DNA from: Providencia manganoxydans
Lineage (GTDB): Bacteria > Pseudomonadota > Gammaproteobacteria > Enterobacterales > Enterobacteriaceae
Assembly: GCF_016618195.1 (NCBI RefSeq)
Contig: NZ_CP067099.1
Coordinates: 3,844,001 to 3,908,000, forward strand
DNA: 64,000 nt
Reading direction: 5' to 3'
Shown here in pieces: positions 10,273 through 19,655 of this stretch; positions within the stretch are counted from its first letter, which is position 1; every line of letters starts with the position of its first letter. The translations under genes were made by a program, and so were the position numbers. The notes under the pieces are model-generated. The model was given only the letters and a program-made list of their open reading frames with translations. It did not search any database and was not told the origin of the DNA.

Positions 10273-10297
10273 GCCTAACGATATAAAATCGTCAGGT
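10273..10297 (-). other. Hairpin in leader between regulator and major pilin gene
   Basis: CCTAACGAT (10274-10282) and ATCGTCAGG (10288-10296) form a 9-bp stem with one wobble pair and a 5-nt loop. It lies in the 112-bp gap between the XRE gene and the pilin gene. There is no clear T-run after it, so it may be a leader structure or a weak terminator of the regulator transcript rather than a strong stop. Confidence 0.4.
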
Positions 10298-10343
10298 AGA
10301 ATTTAATTTTTATTAAGGCGATTTATTAAAGATAAATTACAAA

Positions 10344-10646
10344 CTATAAATAATGATTCACCATTCTATACTTCATAGTGTTAGATTTATTTTCGGCTGT
10401 TTTCTTTGATTCAGAATATTTTTCAATTAAAAAAATATCGTCATTAAAAAAACAAATCAAGTCTGTTTCTAGTGCTTTCGCTAAATTAAGAAGATTACCT
10501 AAGGTAATATTACATTCCCCTCTTTCATAACGAGAAATTTGCTGCTGGCTTACACCAATAAGATCGGCAAGCTCAATACCAGAGAGACCTAGTTTCTTTC
10601 TTCTTCTGCGAATTTCTTTACCAACGATCTGGTTTACATTTTTCAT
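10344..10646 (-). CDS. Small XRE-family regulator, MrpJ-like (fimbrial locus 1)
   Basis: A 100-residue DNA-binding protein with one HTH domain of Cro/CI type (about residues 8-65). The recognition-helix region reads GVSQQQISRYERG, the hallmark of the MrpJ group of fimbriae-associated regulators in Proteus and relatives. It lies 112 bp upstream of the major pilin gene on the same strand. In the classic mrp operon mrpJ sits at the 3' end, so the placement is unusual and repeats at the second fimbrial locus. MrpJ-type proteins repress motility and influence fimbrial expression; that role here is inferred. Confidence 0.88.
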   Translation of the reverse strand: MKNVNQIVGKEIRRRRKKLGLSGIELADLIGVSQQQISRYERGECNITLGNLLNLAKALETDLICFFNDDIFLIEKYSESKKTAENKSNTMKYRMVNHYL

Positions 10647-11755
10647 TTGTTCAGACCCGAGCTCATATTAAGCGATCTATAGACGAAAATAAAAATCAGT
10701 AAGATTTAACTATAGTAAATTTAGTAAATTGTTATTTTAAATCGTCATAATTAAAAGAAACAGCCCAGATTATAAATATGGGATTTGACTTAATTATAGA
10801 TTTCATTATTTGAAAGTAAAACTGTTTGTAACGATCGATACAATCAATCAAATTAGATAAAACCTATCAAATATATCCTTTGAGAAAATCTTAAATTTTA
10901 AAATAATTTAGTTAGTATTTTACTATGTTTGATCTTCTTGAAAAAAATAAATTTAAACACATAACTCAATGATAAATAAAACTATTACATATTACACTTA
11001 AACGTTGTATTTGTATAAAAAAATTCTCTAGTTACAATTTAATAATAAACTCCATGTACTATTATGAAATAATTTCATTTCATTATTGATATATATAGAG
11101 AAATTAAAATAATTTAAATTAAAATTTAATTTAAATCACTTATTTTAGATTATAATAATTTTACCATTCACAATGGTTTATTTATGTTATCCGATCCTTT
11201 CAATCTAAGAGTGCAGCAGCAAATCAATACACAATAAAGGAGTACGGAACATATTAAAAACTAAGATCGCCTCCTTTTAGATACATTTTATATACTTAAT
11301 CAATGCTTAGCTGATTTTAACCTTATAACTCATAATAAATCAGACTTATTGGTTATATTTACTAGTATTTAGTTTATCTTTCAGAATAATAAATGATTAT
11401 AATCAATCAGTTATATGGATAGGTGAATGTAACAAACCAATAAAAAGTGTTTCTATTTAATACATCAATTATGATAAAACAACATAAACCCCAAAAAAAA
11501 TGTGACAATAACTCACAAAATTGATTAGAAAAAATACAACTATCAATATTAAATACCAGTTTGTACAAAAAATTAAAAATCAATCGATGAAATACCCCTC
11601 TTTTTGGCCAACAACTCAAGCGATAAGCATACAATATTCTATCCAGATCGCCGCTCCATTCGATAACCAATAGTTATTGAATTAGAGAATATCTCATTAT
11701 ATTTAGGTTTCATTATATGGTGTCATCTACTTTTCATTAGAGAGGAGTTGATGCC
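10647..11755. other. Gene-less AT-rich region upstream of fimbrial locus 1
   Basis: About 1.1 kb of very AT-rich DNA between the XRE regulator and the nitrilase gene. It should contain the fimbrial promoter and is the kind of DNA bound by H-NS. An 87-codon open frame on the minus strand (11407-11670) looks non-coding. I see no inverted repeats of the size expected for an invertible promoter and no recombinase gene. Confidence 0.6.
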
Positions 11756-12751
11756 ATGACCAAACAAATACGAGTTGCGACCGTACAGTTTCAACATAAA
11801 GCTTCCGACAAAGATTATAACCTTCAGCAGATCCATCATTTTATCGATCAGGCTGCCTCACAAAATGTGCAAATTTTAGCTTTACCTGAAATGTGTATTA
11901 CAGGTTATTGGCATGTACCCAAATTGTCCGATGAAGATGTTTATCAACTCAGTGAAACCTTACATAATAGCCCATCACTCACTCCGATCCGGCAACGAGC
12001 ACAAGAACTCAATATGATTATTGGTGTTGGGCTAATTGAAAGAGGTTTAGATGATAAGTGCTATAATACTTGGGTCGCCTGTATGCCTGATGGTAGCTAT
12101 CACGCACATCGAAAACTGCATCCTTTTGAACATCAAATCATCCAACAAGGTGATAGCTACACGGTATTCGATACACCTTGGGGGGTAAAGGCGGGTATTT
12201 TGATCTGCTGGGATAACAACCTGATCGAGAACTCACGTATTACTGCATTAATGGGCGCTGATATTATTTTAGCACCTCACCAAACAGGTGGAACAAATTC
12301 TCGTAGCCCTCACAGCATGAAACCAATCCCGATGGCATTATGGGAAAATAGACAACAAGCACCAGAAGCACTGCGTAACGCATTTCAAGGTGAACACGGC
12401 CGTGGTTGGTTAATGCGCTGGCTACCTGCTAGAGCTCATGATAATGGTGTTTTTTACGTTTTCAGTAATGGAGTCGGCCGAGATGAGGACGAGATACGCA
12501 CGGGTAATGCCATGCTCATCGATCCATATGGCCGCATCATCAAAGAAAGTCATGCAATAGAAGATGACATCATTATTGCTGATCTCGATTTAGACCTGCT
12601 CCCGATGTCAACAGGCCGTCGTTGGCTTTCAGGGCGCCGCCCTGAGCTATATGGTGCGCTAACACAAACCATGGGTTATGAACGTGATACCCGAAGTGTA
12701 CGCTTTGCTGATACTGCGGTGGCTATCTCAAAGCCCTGTGTTAAGTCATAA
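11756..12751 (+). CDS. Nitrilase-superfamily carbon-nitrogen hydrolase
   Basis: A 331-residue cytosolic hydrolase of the nitrilase/amidase superfamily. The catalytic triad is visible: Glu45 in ALPEMC, Lys120 in HRKLHPFE and Cys151 in LICWDNN. The fold normally cleaves nitrile or amide C-N bonds and assembles as dimers or larger spirals. The insertion at about residues 175-215 and the tail distinguish it from omega-amidase and beta-ureidopropionase types, so the substrate is unknown. The start is well supported by AGAGGAG upstream. A LysR gene follows after about 60 bp and probably regulates it. Confidence 0.85.
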   Translation: MTKQIRVATVQFQHKASDKDYNLQQIHHFIDQAASQNVQILALPEMCITGYWHVPKLSDEDVYQLSETLHNSPSLTPIRQRAQELNMIIGVGLIERGLDDKCYNTWVACMPDGSYHAHRKLHPFEHQIIQQGDSYTVFDTPWGVKAGILICWDNNLIENSRITALMGADIILAPHQTGGTNSRSPHSMKPIPMALWENRQQAPEALRNAFQGEHGRGWLMRWLPARAHDNGVFYVFSNGVGRDEDEIRTGNAMLIDPYGRIIKESHAIEDDIIIADLDLDLLPMSTGRRWLSGRRPELYGALTQTMGYERDTRSVRFADTAVAISKPCVKS

Positions 12752-12813
12752 TAAGTCATATACTGATAAAACTAATTATGGTTTTGGCCCATTCAGATTA
12801 TTAAAGAGGCATG

Positions 12814-13716
12814 ATGGATAGTCGTTTATTACGTGCATTTGTCATTTTAGCTGAAACGGCTAACTATCATGCGGCCGCATCACTGTTGCATATCACCCAA
12901 CCGGCGCTAACCAAACAAATCAAGCTACTTGAACAGCAGCTTTCAGTGGTTTTATTTGAACGTGGGCGCCATGGAGCACACCTGACAAACAGTGGTCGAA
13001 CGTTATTACCTTTAGCTCAACAAATTCTATCAAGAACAGAAAAATTGCTACATAAAGCTATTGAGTTAAATACACAACTTCCAACGTCACTGAGCGTGGG
13101 TTTTGGCATTTCAGCTTTTCATGAAGCCTCTTTTTTTGTTGCCCACTTACGGGAACATTTACCTCAGACAACAATTTCGTTGGATGATATGCCATCAGAG
13201 ACCATGATCCAAAAATTGGAAAACCGCCAGCTACAAATAGCCTTTCTACGTCGCCCTGACAAAAAACTTCCATCACAATTTTCAATCTACCCGCTAAAAC
13301 AAGAAACCTTAGCTCTCGCTATTTCACATTCACAATGGGTGGATAAACCCATAGAACAGCTGTTAACAATCCATCCTTATTTGGCATTACGCAAAGCGCG
13401 AGGTGCGGGTTTGTCTCAGCAAATTAGCCAATTTTTAGAACATCAGCAGCTATCACTCAAACCAGCCCAAGAGTCTAGTGATATTCAAACCATTATTGCT
13501 TTAGTTGCTGCTGGAGCAGGGATCAGTTTATTACCGTATAGCGCTCGACATATTAGCCATCACGATATCCACTTTATTCCTCTTGAAGATAAACCATTTT
13601 CGACTTGGCCGATTGATGTAGCTTGGCTCTCATCACATTCAGCCCATTTACAACATATAATAACAACTTTACTTGAAGAAACAGTCCATCACTTCAATCA
13701 AGGGTCCCCTGTTTAA
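12814..13716 (+). CDS. LysR-type transcriptional regulator
   Basis: A 300-residue LTTR. The winged HTH is at the N terminus (about residues 5-60, with AASLLHITQPALTKQIKLLE), followed by a periplasmic-binding-protein-like effector domain. Two adjacent ATGs exist (12811 and 12814); AGAGG is one base from the first and four from the second, so the second is chosen. It lies about 60 bp after the nitrilase gene on the same strand and is probably co-transcribed. The unusual layout (downstream, same strand) means its target promoter is not obvious. The effector is unknown. Confidence 0.88.
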   Translation: MDSRLLRAFVILAETANYHAAASLLHITQPALTKQIKLLEQQLSVVLFERGRHGAHLTNSGRTLLPLAQQILSRTEKLLHKAIELNTQLPTSLSVGFGISAFHEASFFVAHLREHLPQTTISLDDMPSETMIQKLENRQLQIAFLRRPDKKLPSQFSIYPLKQETLALAISHSQWVDKPIEQLLTIHPYLALRKARGAGLSQQISQFLEHQQLSLKPAQESSDIQTIIALVAAGAGISLLPYSARHISHHDIHFIPLEDKPFSTWPIDVAWLSSHSAHLQHIITTLLEETVHHFNQGSPV

Positions 13717-13763
13717 ATAGCAGCATTTATCCTATATGACAGGTAAAGGAACTCTGCTATTTA

Positions 13764-13828
13764 TATACTCTAAATAATTCGCGACGCAGCTAGGCAACAA
13801 CCCTGCATCTTGAAGTATGACGAATATA
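13764..13828. repeat. Intergenic palindromic repeat, copy 2 (short form)
   Basis: The left end TATACTCTAAATAATTCG and right end CTTGAAGTATGACGAATATA match the family, but the centre is shortened to about 65 bp in total. It lies between the LysR gene and the lipid operon, about 25 bp before the first start codon, so it is probably in the leader of that operon. Confidence 0.8.
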
Positions 13829-13853
13829 ATGATTTATAAAGGTAAGTCTCACG

Positions 13854-14846
13854 ATGCCTAATGGCCTAACTCCAATAAAAATTATTTCATCAGGCATTGC
13901 GCTTCCTGAAAATAAAATAGAATCATGGCAGTTGGATATTAAACTCAACAAACCAAAAGGTTATGTTGCTAAACGCTCCGGTATTGAACATCGCTTCCAT
14001 GCGAAAGATAACGACTCCCAAGCTGAACTAGCCGCCAAGGCAATCCATCACGCGCTAGAAACCCAACACATTGTGCCACACAGCATTGATATGCTGATTT
14101 CAGCATCAGCGATTTCCGTACAAGCACTGCCTTGCACCGCCGCGCATATTCTTGAGCAATCTTCGTTGAAACAAGGTATTGCTTGCTTTGATGTGAATGC
14201 CAGCTGTGTCAGCTTTATCACTGCACTGCAAGTTGCAGCAGGCTTTCTTGCCACTAGCCAATATCAACGCATTGCGATTGTTTCGGCAGATTTGGCCTCT
14301 CGCGGTATTGATTGGCAAGACCAAGAATCCTCATTAATTTTTGGTGATGGTGCCGCATGCATGATTGTCGAAAAAGGGGATGGCACCAGCGGAATTATCA
14401 CTTATCACCATGAAACACATACTAAAGGCATCGAGCTGTGCGAGATCCGCGCGGGGGGAACACGTAAAAACCCACGCGCAGGCATGACTGACGATGACTT
14501 TTTATTTCATATGCAAGGCAAAAAGCTATTCCGCATGGCATCTTCATTGGTAGAAGATTTTATGCAGCAGGTATTAACTGACTCAAAGTTACAGCTTAAT
14601 CAGATTGGTACCGTCGTTCCCCACCAAGCGAGCCACTTATCCCTTGAACATATGCGGCAACGCTTAGGAGTTAAATCAGAACAATTAATTGATATTTATC
14701 GTTTTCGCGGCAATCAAGTCGCGGCGTCGATCCCTTCGGCACTCCATGAAGCAATCATCAGTGGGCGTTTTTATGGACAACCTAATGTCATGCTGATTGG
14801 TACCGCTGCTGGGTTAGCTTTTTGCTCTATGGTGCTGATCCCATGA
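13854..14846 (+). CDS. KASIII/FabH-like 3-oxoacyl synthase (OleA-like candidate)
   Basis: A 330-residue condensing enzyme of the FabH/KASIII type in the thiolase superfamily. The catalytic triad is intact: Cys118 in VNASCVSF, His257 in VPHQASH and Asn287 in RGNQVAAS. Compared with housekeeping FabH (DVAAAC and YGNTSAAS), the flanking residues differ, and Asn-Gln replaces Asn-Thr, so this is a specialised paralogue. It heads a seven-gene operon with an SDR, hydrolase and adenylating enzyme, recalling OleA, which joins two fatty acyl chains head to head. Substrate chain lengths cannot be read from the sequence. A start at ATG 13854 is supported by AAAGGTAAG upstream. Confidence 0.88.
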   Translation: MPNGLTPIKIISSGIALPENKIESWQLDIKLNKPKGYVAKRSGIEHRFHAKDNDSQAELAAKAIHHALETQHIVPHSIDMLISASAISVQALPCTAAHILEQSSLKQGIACFDVNASCVSFITALQVAAGFLATSQYQRIAIVSADLASRGIDWQDQESSLIFGDGAACMIVEKGDGTSGIITYHHETHTKGIELCEIRAGGTRKNPRAGMTDDDFLFHMQGKKLFRMASSLVEDFMQQVLTDSKLQLNQIGTVVPHQASHLSLEHMRQRLGVKSEQLIDIYRFRGNQVAASIPSALHEAIISGRFYGQPNVMLIGTAAGLAFCSMVLIP

Positions 14847-15844
14847 AAATTTTAGTGACTGGCGCAACCAGCGGCCTTGGTCGTAATGCTGTTGATGGCC
14901 TCCTTCAACAGGGACACCAAGTGGTGGCTTGTGGGAGAAATCAAGAAATCGGTACTTTGCTTACCCAACAAGGCGCACAATTTTTCCCTTGTGATCTTGC
15001 TAATTTATCGAGTACAGATGCCAAAACCATGATGCACGATTGTGATGCTGTTTGGCATTGTGCTGCGCTATCATCCCCTTGGGGGAAATATGATGATTTC
15101 GCTCGCATCAATTATTATGCAACACAAATGTTAGCCGATACCGCAGGTGAACAGCAGATTTCGCGATTTATTCATATCTCAACCCCCGCGATTTATTTTA
15201 ATTTCACACATCAGCAAAATATTCCTGAATCACAAGCCAATTTCCGTTTCGCCAATCACTACGCAAGAACCAAATATTTAGCGGAAACCGCTATTGCTCG
15301 TAGTGTTGCTTACTATCCGCAAACCCGTTATACCATTCTTCGGCCTAGAGGGTTGTTTGGTCCTTATGATCGCGTGCTGTTGCCACGTTTATTGGCGCAA
15401 ATAAAATCCAGAAATGGCAAACTCATTCTACCTGATGGTGGAAAAAACGCCTTTGATTTAACCTACGTTGGCAATGTTGTGCACAGCATGATGTTGGCCA
15501 CAACTCAAGACAAACTCACGAGTGGTGCTTCTTATAATATAACGAACCAGCAACCTCAACCACTCAGGCAAACCTTAGAGCAATTATTTAATGAGTTACA
15601 ATTAGATTGTCAGATAAGCGCTGCACCCTATCCCGTGTTATTCACACTAGCGACATTGCTGGAGGGTGTTTCTCACCTCACCAAAAAAGAGCCATTGCTC
15701 ACTCGCTATAGTTTAGGTGCGGCGTATTTCACCATGACACTTGATAACCGTAAAGCACAGCAAGAGTTAGGCTATACCCCTATTTTTGATATGGAAGAAG
15801 GGATCCATTTAACTGCACAATGGCTCCGTCAGCAGGAGAAATGA
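14843..15844 (+). CDS. Extended SDR / NAD(P)-dependent epimerase-type oxidoreductase (OleD-like candidate)
   Basis: A 333-residue Rossmann-fold enzyme. The dinucleotide-binding motif TGATSGLG is at residues 6-13, and the catalytic pair Tyr140 and Lys144 is in HYARTKYLAE, with Ser113/Thr114 upstream. The sequence resembles the 3-beta-hydroxysteroid dehydrogenase-like group that includes OleD, which reduces 2-alkyl-3-ketoacids to hydroxyacids. The ATG at 14843 overlaps the previous stop as ATGA, which decides the start over an in-frame upstream ATG at 14822. It would naturally act on the condensation product of the upstream synthase. Confidence 0.87.
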   Translation: MKILVTGATSGLGRNAVDGLLQQGHQVVACGRNQEIGTLLTQQGAQFFPCDLANLSSTDAKTMMHDCDAVWHCAALSSPWGKYDDFARINYYATQMLADTAGEQQISRFIHISTPAIYFNFTHQQNIPESQANFRFANHYARTKYLAETAIARSVAYYPQTRYTILRPRGLFGPYDRVLLPRLLAQIKSRNGKLILPDGGKNAFDLTYVGNVVHSMMLATTQDKLTSGASYNITNQQPQPLRQTLEQLFNELQLDCQISAAPYPVLFTLATLLEGVSHLTKKEPLLTRYSLGAAYFTMTLDNRKAQQELGYTPIFDMEEGIHLTAQWLRQQEK

Positions 15845-16647
15845 TGTTAACTATCCAGCAATTCGAAGTCGGATACTGTACTCACCCCGGTTGCGTAGCG
15901 CTCAAAGGAGCCAGTTTTAAGGCATGTAAATTTCCTGCTAGGGCATGGCTCATACATAATGAAAAGCAGCGTTGGCTATTTGATACGGGTTATGCAAACC
16001 ACTTTTATGAAAGTACCCGTAATGGCATCATGCGTTTATACCGTACTGTCACACCTGTCTATTTTGACCCTAAAGATGCACTCATTAACCAACTTGCTCG
16101 TGAAGGGATCACCCCTAGCGATCTCAATGGCATTATTTTGTCACATTTTCATGGTGATCATATTGCAGGTCTCCGTGATTTCCCCGATGTGCCGCTTCTC
16201 TGTTCAGGCGATGGCTGGCAAAAAACACGCGGACTAACTGGCTTTGCAGCGCTTAAAGGGGCTTTTGTTCGCGGTTTGATCCCAGAGGACTTTGAACAAC
16301 GCGCACAGTTTTATGAAGGTTTTGAAGCCGTTGATCTGCCCGCTGAATTACAAATCTTAGGTCAAGGCTTCGCTGTCAACTCACAAAAAACATTATTGAT
16401 TGTTCCACTACCGGGACATGCCCCAGGGCATATCGGCCTATGCGTCCTCACTGAGCATGGCTGGGTATTGCTGGCAGGGGATGCCGCTTGGTCCCCAACC
16501 AATTACCGTGAGTTACGTGGCCCAATGGCGATTGCACATATCATCATGGATAATAAACAAGCTTATTATCAAACTCTGAATAAATTACATGAACTTGATA
16601 AGCAAAATATTGCCATTCAGCTGTGTCACGAAGGGGAGTTAATTTGA
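15841..16647 (+). CDS. Metallo-beta-lactamase-fold hydrolase
   Basis: A 268-residue MBL-fold protein from the ATG at 15841, which overlaps the previous stop as ATGA. The metal-binding motif HFHGDH lies at residues 102-107. Later metal ligands are likely in PGHAPGH and LAGDAAW. The family cleaves thioesters, lactones and phosphoesters; the arrangement resembles the lactonase/thioesterase branch. In the operon it occupies the place where a hydrolase would act on an activated acid or lactone, a role taken in Ole pathways by the unrelated OleB. There is no signal peptide, so it is probably cytosolic. Confidence 0.87.
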   Translation: MMLTIQQFEVGYCTHPGCVALKGASFKACKFPARAWLIHNEKQRWLFDTGYANHFYESTRNGIMRLYRTVTPVYFDPKDALINQLAREGITPSDLNGIILSHFHGDHIAGLRDFPDVPLLCSGDGWQKTRGLTGFAALKGAFVRGLIPEDFEQRAQFYEGFEAVDLPAELQILGQGFAVNSQKTLLIVPLPGHAPGHIGLCVLTEHGWVLLAGDAAWSPTNYRELRGPMAIAHIIMDNKQAYYQTLNKLHELDKQNIAIQLCHEGELI

Positions 16648-17921
16648 TAGTCGCAATGCTATGGCATTATTGGCGTACTCGCCATCGCCATTTTAAAAGT
16701 AGAGCTGAACTAGAAGCTTATCAGCAAAAACAGCTTACGGCTTTCAAACATAAGGTATTGCGTAAAAGCCCCTATTTTAGAGCCTTTATTGATCGCCCTC
16801 TTGAACAATTTCCCATTATGAATAAACAAATCATGATGGATCACTTCGATCAAATGAATACCGCAGGTTTATCTAGCCAAGTACTATTCCATTGTGCTCA
16901 GCAAAGCGAACAATCACGTGATTTTGCCCCCAAAGTTGGCAAGTACAGTGTTGGGCTGTCCTCTGGAACCTCTGGGCGTCGTGGGTTGTTTGTCGTCAGC
17001 CCTCAAGAGCAGCATATCTGGTCAGGTAGCATGTTAGCCAAAATGTTGCCAAATGGCTTATTCAAGGGTGAGCGCGTGGCCTTGTTTTTACGTGCTAATA
17101 ATAACCTATATGAGAGTGTGAATAACCGTTGGATCTCACTGCGTTTCTACGATCTCTATGCAGATTTTTGCCAGCAACTACAGGCATTGGAACGTTATCA
17201 GCCATCCATCATTGTCGCCCCAGCTCAAGTATTATGTGCAATTGCTCAAGCGGTAGAAGAGCAGCGTATACAGCTTAATGTCAATCAAGTCATTTCCGTT
17301 GCCGAGGTTTTACAACCCCATGATAAGCAACGGTTGCAGCAATGCTTTCCCCATGTCGCTGAAGTGTATCAAGCGACAGAAGGTTTTTTAGGCTGCACAT
17401 GTCCGCATGGGACGATGCATCTCAATGAGGCTTTTTTGCATATTGAACCACATTGGTTAGATGAACGGCGTTTTTCACCAATCATTACCGATTTTACTCG
17501 TAAAACACAGCCAATCGTTCGTTATCAACTCGATGATATTTTAGTCGTACGAGATACACCTTGTCCTTGCGGTGATCCTCAATTAGCTATTGAGCAAATA
17601 GAAGGCCGTTGTGACGATCAACTTTTATTACCTGATCATGATGGTAATTTAGTCACACTGTTTGCCGATCCCGTTGCGCGTATTATCGTGAATCAATTAC
17701 CCATCACGGCTGATTTTAGGCTACTCCAAAAAGGTAACCACCTGACATTACAGAGTGAATGCTCTGCGCATCAATTAACCCAGTGCCAGCGCCATCTAGT
17801 AGCTTATTTTGCAAAACAGCATATTGATACCGATAAGCTTTCTTGGACTCTCACCGTTGACCCCGTGTTACCGTCTTTTGCCGTAAAGCGCAGAAGGATC
17901 ACGCGTGAAGGTGCTGAATGA
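16644..17921 (+). CDS. PaaK/F390-synthetase-like adenylate-forming enzyme
   Basis: A member of the acyl-adenylate-forming superfamily, of the type often annotated as F390 synthetase-related. From a TTG at 16644 it has 425 residues. The phosphate loop SSGTSGRRG starts near residue 106. Further motifs are ATEG, RYQLDD, GRCDD and a C-terminal Lys in SFAVKRRR. Two Cys-rich sites (CTCPHG and CPCGD) may bind zinc, as in PaaK relatives. The TTG overlaps the previous TGA and has AAGGGGAG five bases upstream; the next ATG (16656) is too far from it. It probably activates a carboxylic acid made by the upstream enzymes. Confidence 0.82.
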   Translation: MIVAMLWHYWRTRHRHFKSRAELEAYQQKQLTAFKHKVLRKSPYFRAFIDRPLEQFPIMNKQIMMDHFDQMNTAGLSSQVLFHCAQQSEQSRDFAPKVGKYSVGLSSGTSGRRGLFVVSPQEQHIWSGSMLAKMLPNGLFKGERVALFLRANNNLYESVNNRWISLRFYDLYADFCQQLQALERYQPSIIVAPAQVLCAIAQAVEEQRIQLNVNQVISVAEVLQPHDKQRLQQCFPHVAEVYQATEGFLGCTCPHGTMHLNEAFLHIEPHWLDERRFSPIITDFTRKTQPIVRYQLDDILVVRDTPCPCGDPQLAIEQIEGRCDDQLLLPDHDGNLVTLFADPVARIIVNQLPITADFRLLQKGNHLTLQSECSAHQLTQCQRHLVAYFAKQHIDTDKLSWTLTVDPVLPSFAVKRRRITREGAE

Positions 17922-18538
17922 ATTTTAATCATATTTTCTTACGCTTGCTTTCTTGCCTGATTGGCTGGGGAACTGTCGGCATTGTGTATAACTTCACCGG
18001 CAAAATCAGTGATCATGCGACGTTATTGTCCCCAAGTTGGGTTGATAATACTGTCGCATACAGTACCAATGCAATATGGGTTTATCTGTCTTTTTTCCTA
18101 TTTATCCCTTTCGGTTACTTATTTAGCGCCTACCATCGTATACGCTCTTTAATGTTAGCCATGATAGTCTGTGCTTTAGTTTCGGGGGCTGTTTATCTGA
18201 TTTATCCAACCACCATGCATTATCCATTTATTGAATGTATTTCACTGTCTGAACGAGCACTGTGTGATTTGATAAGTGTCGATAGCCCACAAAACTTATT
18301 ACCTTCTCTACATGTCTCATTGACTCTTGTCGTGCTCAGTGCATTATGGTCACAACACCACAAATTTCGTACGACTCTCTATTTATTATGGGCCGCTGCT
18401 ATCTGTTTTTCTGTTTTAGTATTGAAGCGCCATCTATTTATTGATGTAGTCACAGGGGCTATCACAGCAATCGCGGCACTATATATTGCCCGCTGGATAC
18501 AAAACCGTTTGCCCCATGGAGAAAGCGCTAGTGAATGA
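17918..18538 (+). CDS. PAP2-superfamily membrane phosphatase
   Basis: A 206-residue integral membrane protein with about six hydrophobic segments. The PAP2 motifs are LLPSLH (129-132 for PSLH) and LKRHLFID (His172, Asp176), matching the PSxH and HxxxD active-site elements of lipid phosphatases and phosphotransferases. The KxxxxxxRP motif is not obvious, which fits the PAP2_3/inositol-phosphoceramide-synthase-like branch. The ATG overlaps the previous stop as ATGA. It could dephosphorylate a lipid intermediate or transfer a phospho-headgroup at the membrane; the sequence does not decide. Confidence 0.82.
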   Translation: MNFNHIFLRLLSCLIGWGTVGIVYNFTGKISDHATLLSPSWVDNTVAYSTNAIWVYLSFFLFIPFGYLFSAYHRIRSLMLAMIVCALVSGAVYLIYPTTMHYPFIECISLSERALCDLISVDSPQNLLPSLHVSLTLVVLSALWSQHHKFRTTLYLLWAAAICFSVLVLKRHLFIDVVTGAITAIAALYIARWIQNRLPHGESASE

Positions 18539-19655
18539 ATTAACTTTTCCTATTATCTTCATGTTGCTGGTTGTGACTCTTGAGGGAGTCATTATTGTGA
18601 AAACTCAGAAAGGTTCAATTAGCTGGCAAGAATGGGTATTTAACCTCAATTCAGGCCATATCATGTTGTGGCTATTTCGTGGATTAGAATTATTTTGCTA
18701 CGGTTTTGTGGTTAGCCACTTTTCATTGGGTGTCGTGGATCATTGGCCTATCGCCTTAGTCTGGATTTTTACCTTATTTGCTTGGGATTTCGGCTTCTAT
18801 TGGTTACACCGTTTACACCATAAATTCCGTTTATTGTGGGCCGTCCATGTGGTACACCATCAAGGTGAACACTTTAACCTCTCACTGGGTGTGCGCAATT
18901 CATGGTATTCATCATTAACCTCAATTCCCTTTTTTATGGTATTAGCGCTACTTGGAGTGCCGTTAGAGATTTTTATCACCATTTCGATCCTGCACTATAG
19001 CATCCAGTTTTTTAACCATAGTGCCTTGATACCACATCTCGGTTGGTGGGAGAAAATCATGGTTACCCCACTTCACCATCGCGTTCACCATGTAAAAGAA
19101 GGCCATTATTCAAATCGTAACTTTGGCGGTAGTTTTATTTTTTGGGATAAATGGTTCGGCACATTTTCTGCCCTTCCTGATACCGAGTACCACTATGGCA
19201 TCAAAGGTGAACCCGCAACTGAAAATCCGTTTATTGATAATAACCGTCCATTTTGGCGCATATTCAAGGGCAAACCACAGTCGATTAAGCAAAAGGTTTC
19301 ACAGTATCAAATCAACCAATGGCAGCTTGTCTTGGGGACACTGTTACTTTTCACATTAGTGATTGGCTATGTGTATTTATATGGTTATGGCTACCAAGGA
19401 ACCACTCTCCAGCAAGTCATTCTATTTGTGCTACTTGCCTCGGGTACTTTAGCTTTATCGGGGCTTTCTGACGGCAGTACAACCGGCCTATGGAGCTGGT
19501 TCACCATTGCTTCTATATTATTTGTTTGCGTGTTATTTATTTGGCAATGGCTTAGCCCATTTTGGCTAATCTTTACTGCGGCTCTTTGGCTACATAGTCT
19601 ACTATTACTGTTTGGCATAGGCCGACAGCCTAAGCAGGTTAAGCATGCGTCCTGA
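18516..19655 (+). CDS. Fatty-acid hydroxylase / sterol-desaturase family membrane protein
   Basis: A 379-residue membrane di-iron enzyme. The histidine motifs are HRLHH (98-102), HVVHH (111-115) and HHRVHH (187-192), which define this superfamily of hydroxylases and desaturases. The last 110 residues add further membrane segments. The gene overlaps the PAP2 gene. Two starts are possible: ATG at 18516, or GTG at 18531, which has GGAG nine bases before it; I list the ATG. It probably hydroxylates or desaturates an acyl chain of the product using O2 at the membrane. Confidence 0.87.
   Translation: MEKALVNELTFPIIFMLLVVTLEGVIIVKTQKGSISWQEWVFNLNSGHIMLWLFRGLELFCYGFVVSHFSLGVVDHWPIALVWIFTLFAWDFGFYWLHRLHHKFRLLWAVHVVHHQGEHFNLSLGVRNSWYSSLTSIPFFMVLALLGVPLEIFITISILHYSIQFFNHSALIPHLGWWEKIMVTPLHHRVHHVKEGHYSNRNFGGSFIFWDKWFGTFSALPDTEYHYGIKGEPATENPFIDNNRPFWRIFKGKPQSIKQKVSQYQINQWQLVLGTLLLFTLVIGYVYLYGYGYQGTTLQQVILFVLLASGTLALSGLSDGSTTGLWSWFTIASILFVCVLFIWQWLSPFWLIFTAALWLHSLLLLFGIGRQPKQVKHAS

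Noticed and set aside
11407..11670. An 87-codon open frame on the minus strand in the AT-rich region upstream of fimbrial locus 1
   Set aside because: No ribosome-binding site, no recognisable family, and an odd residue mix rich in Phe, Cys and Trp; open frames of this size can arise by chance.
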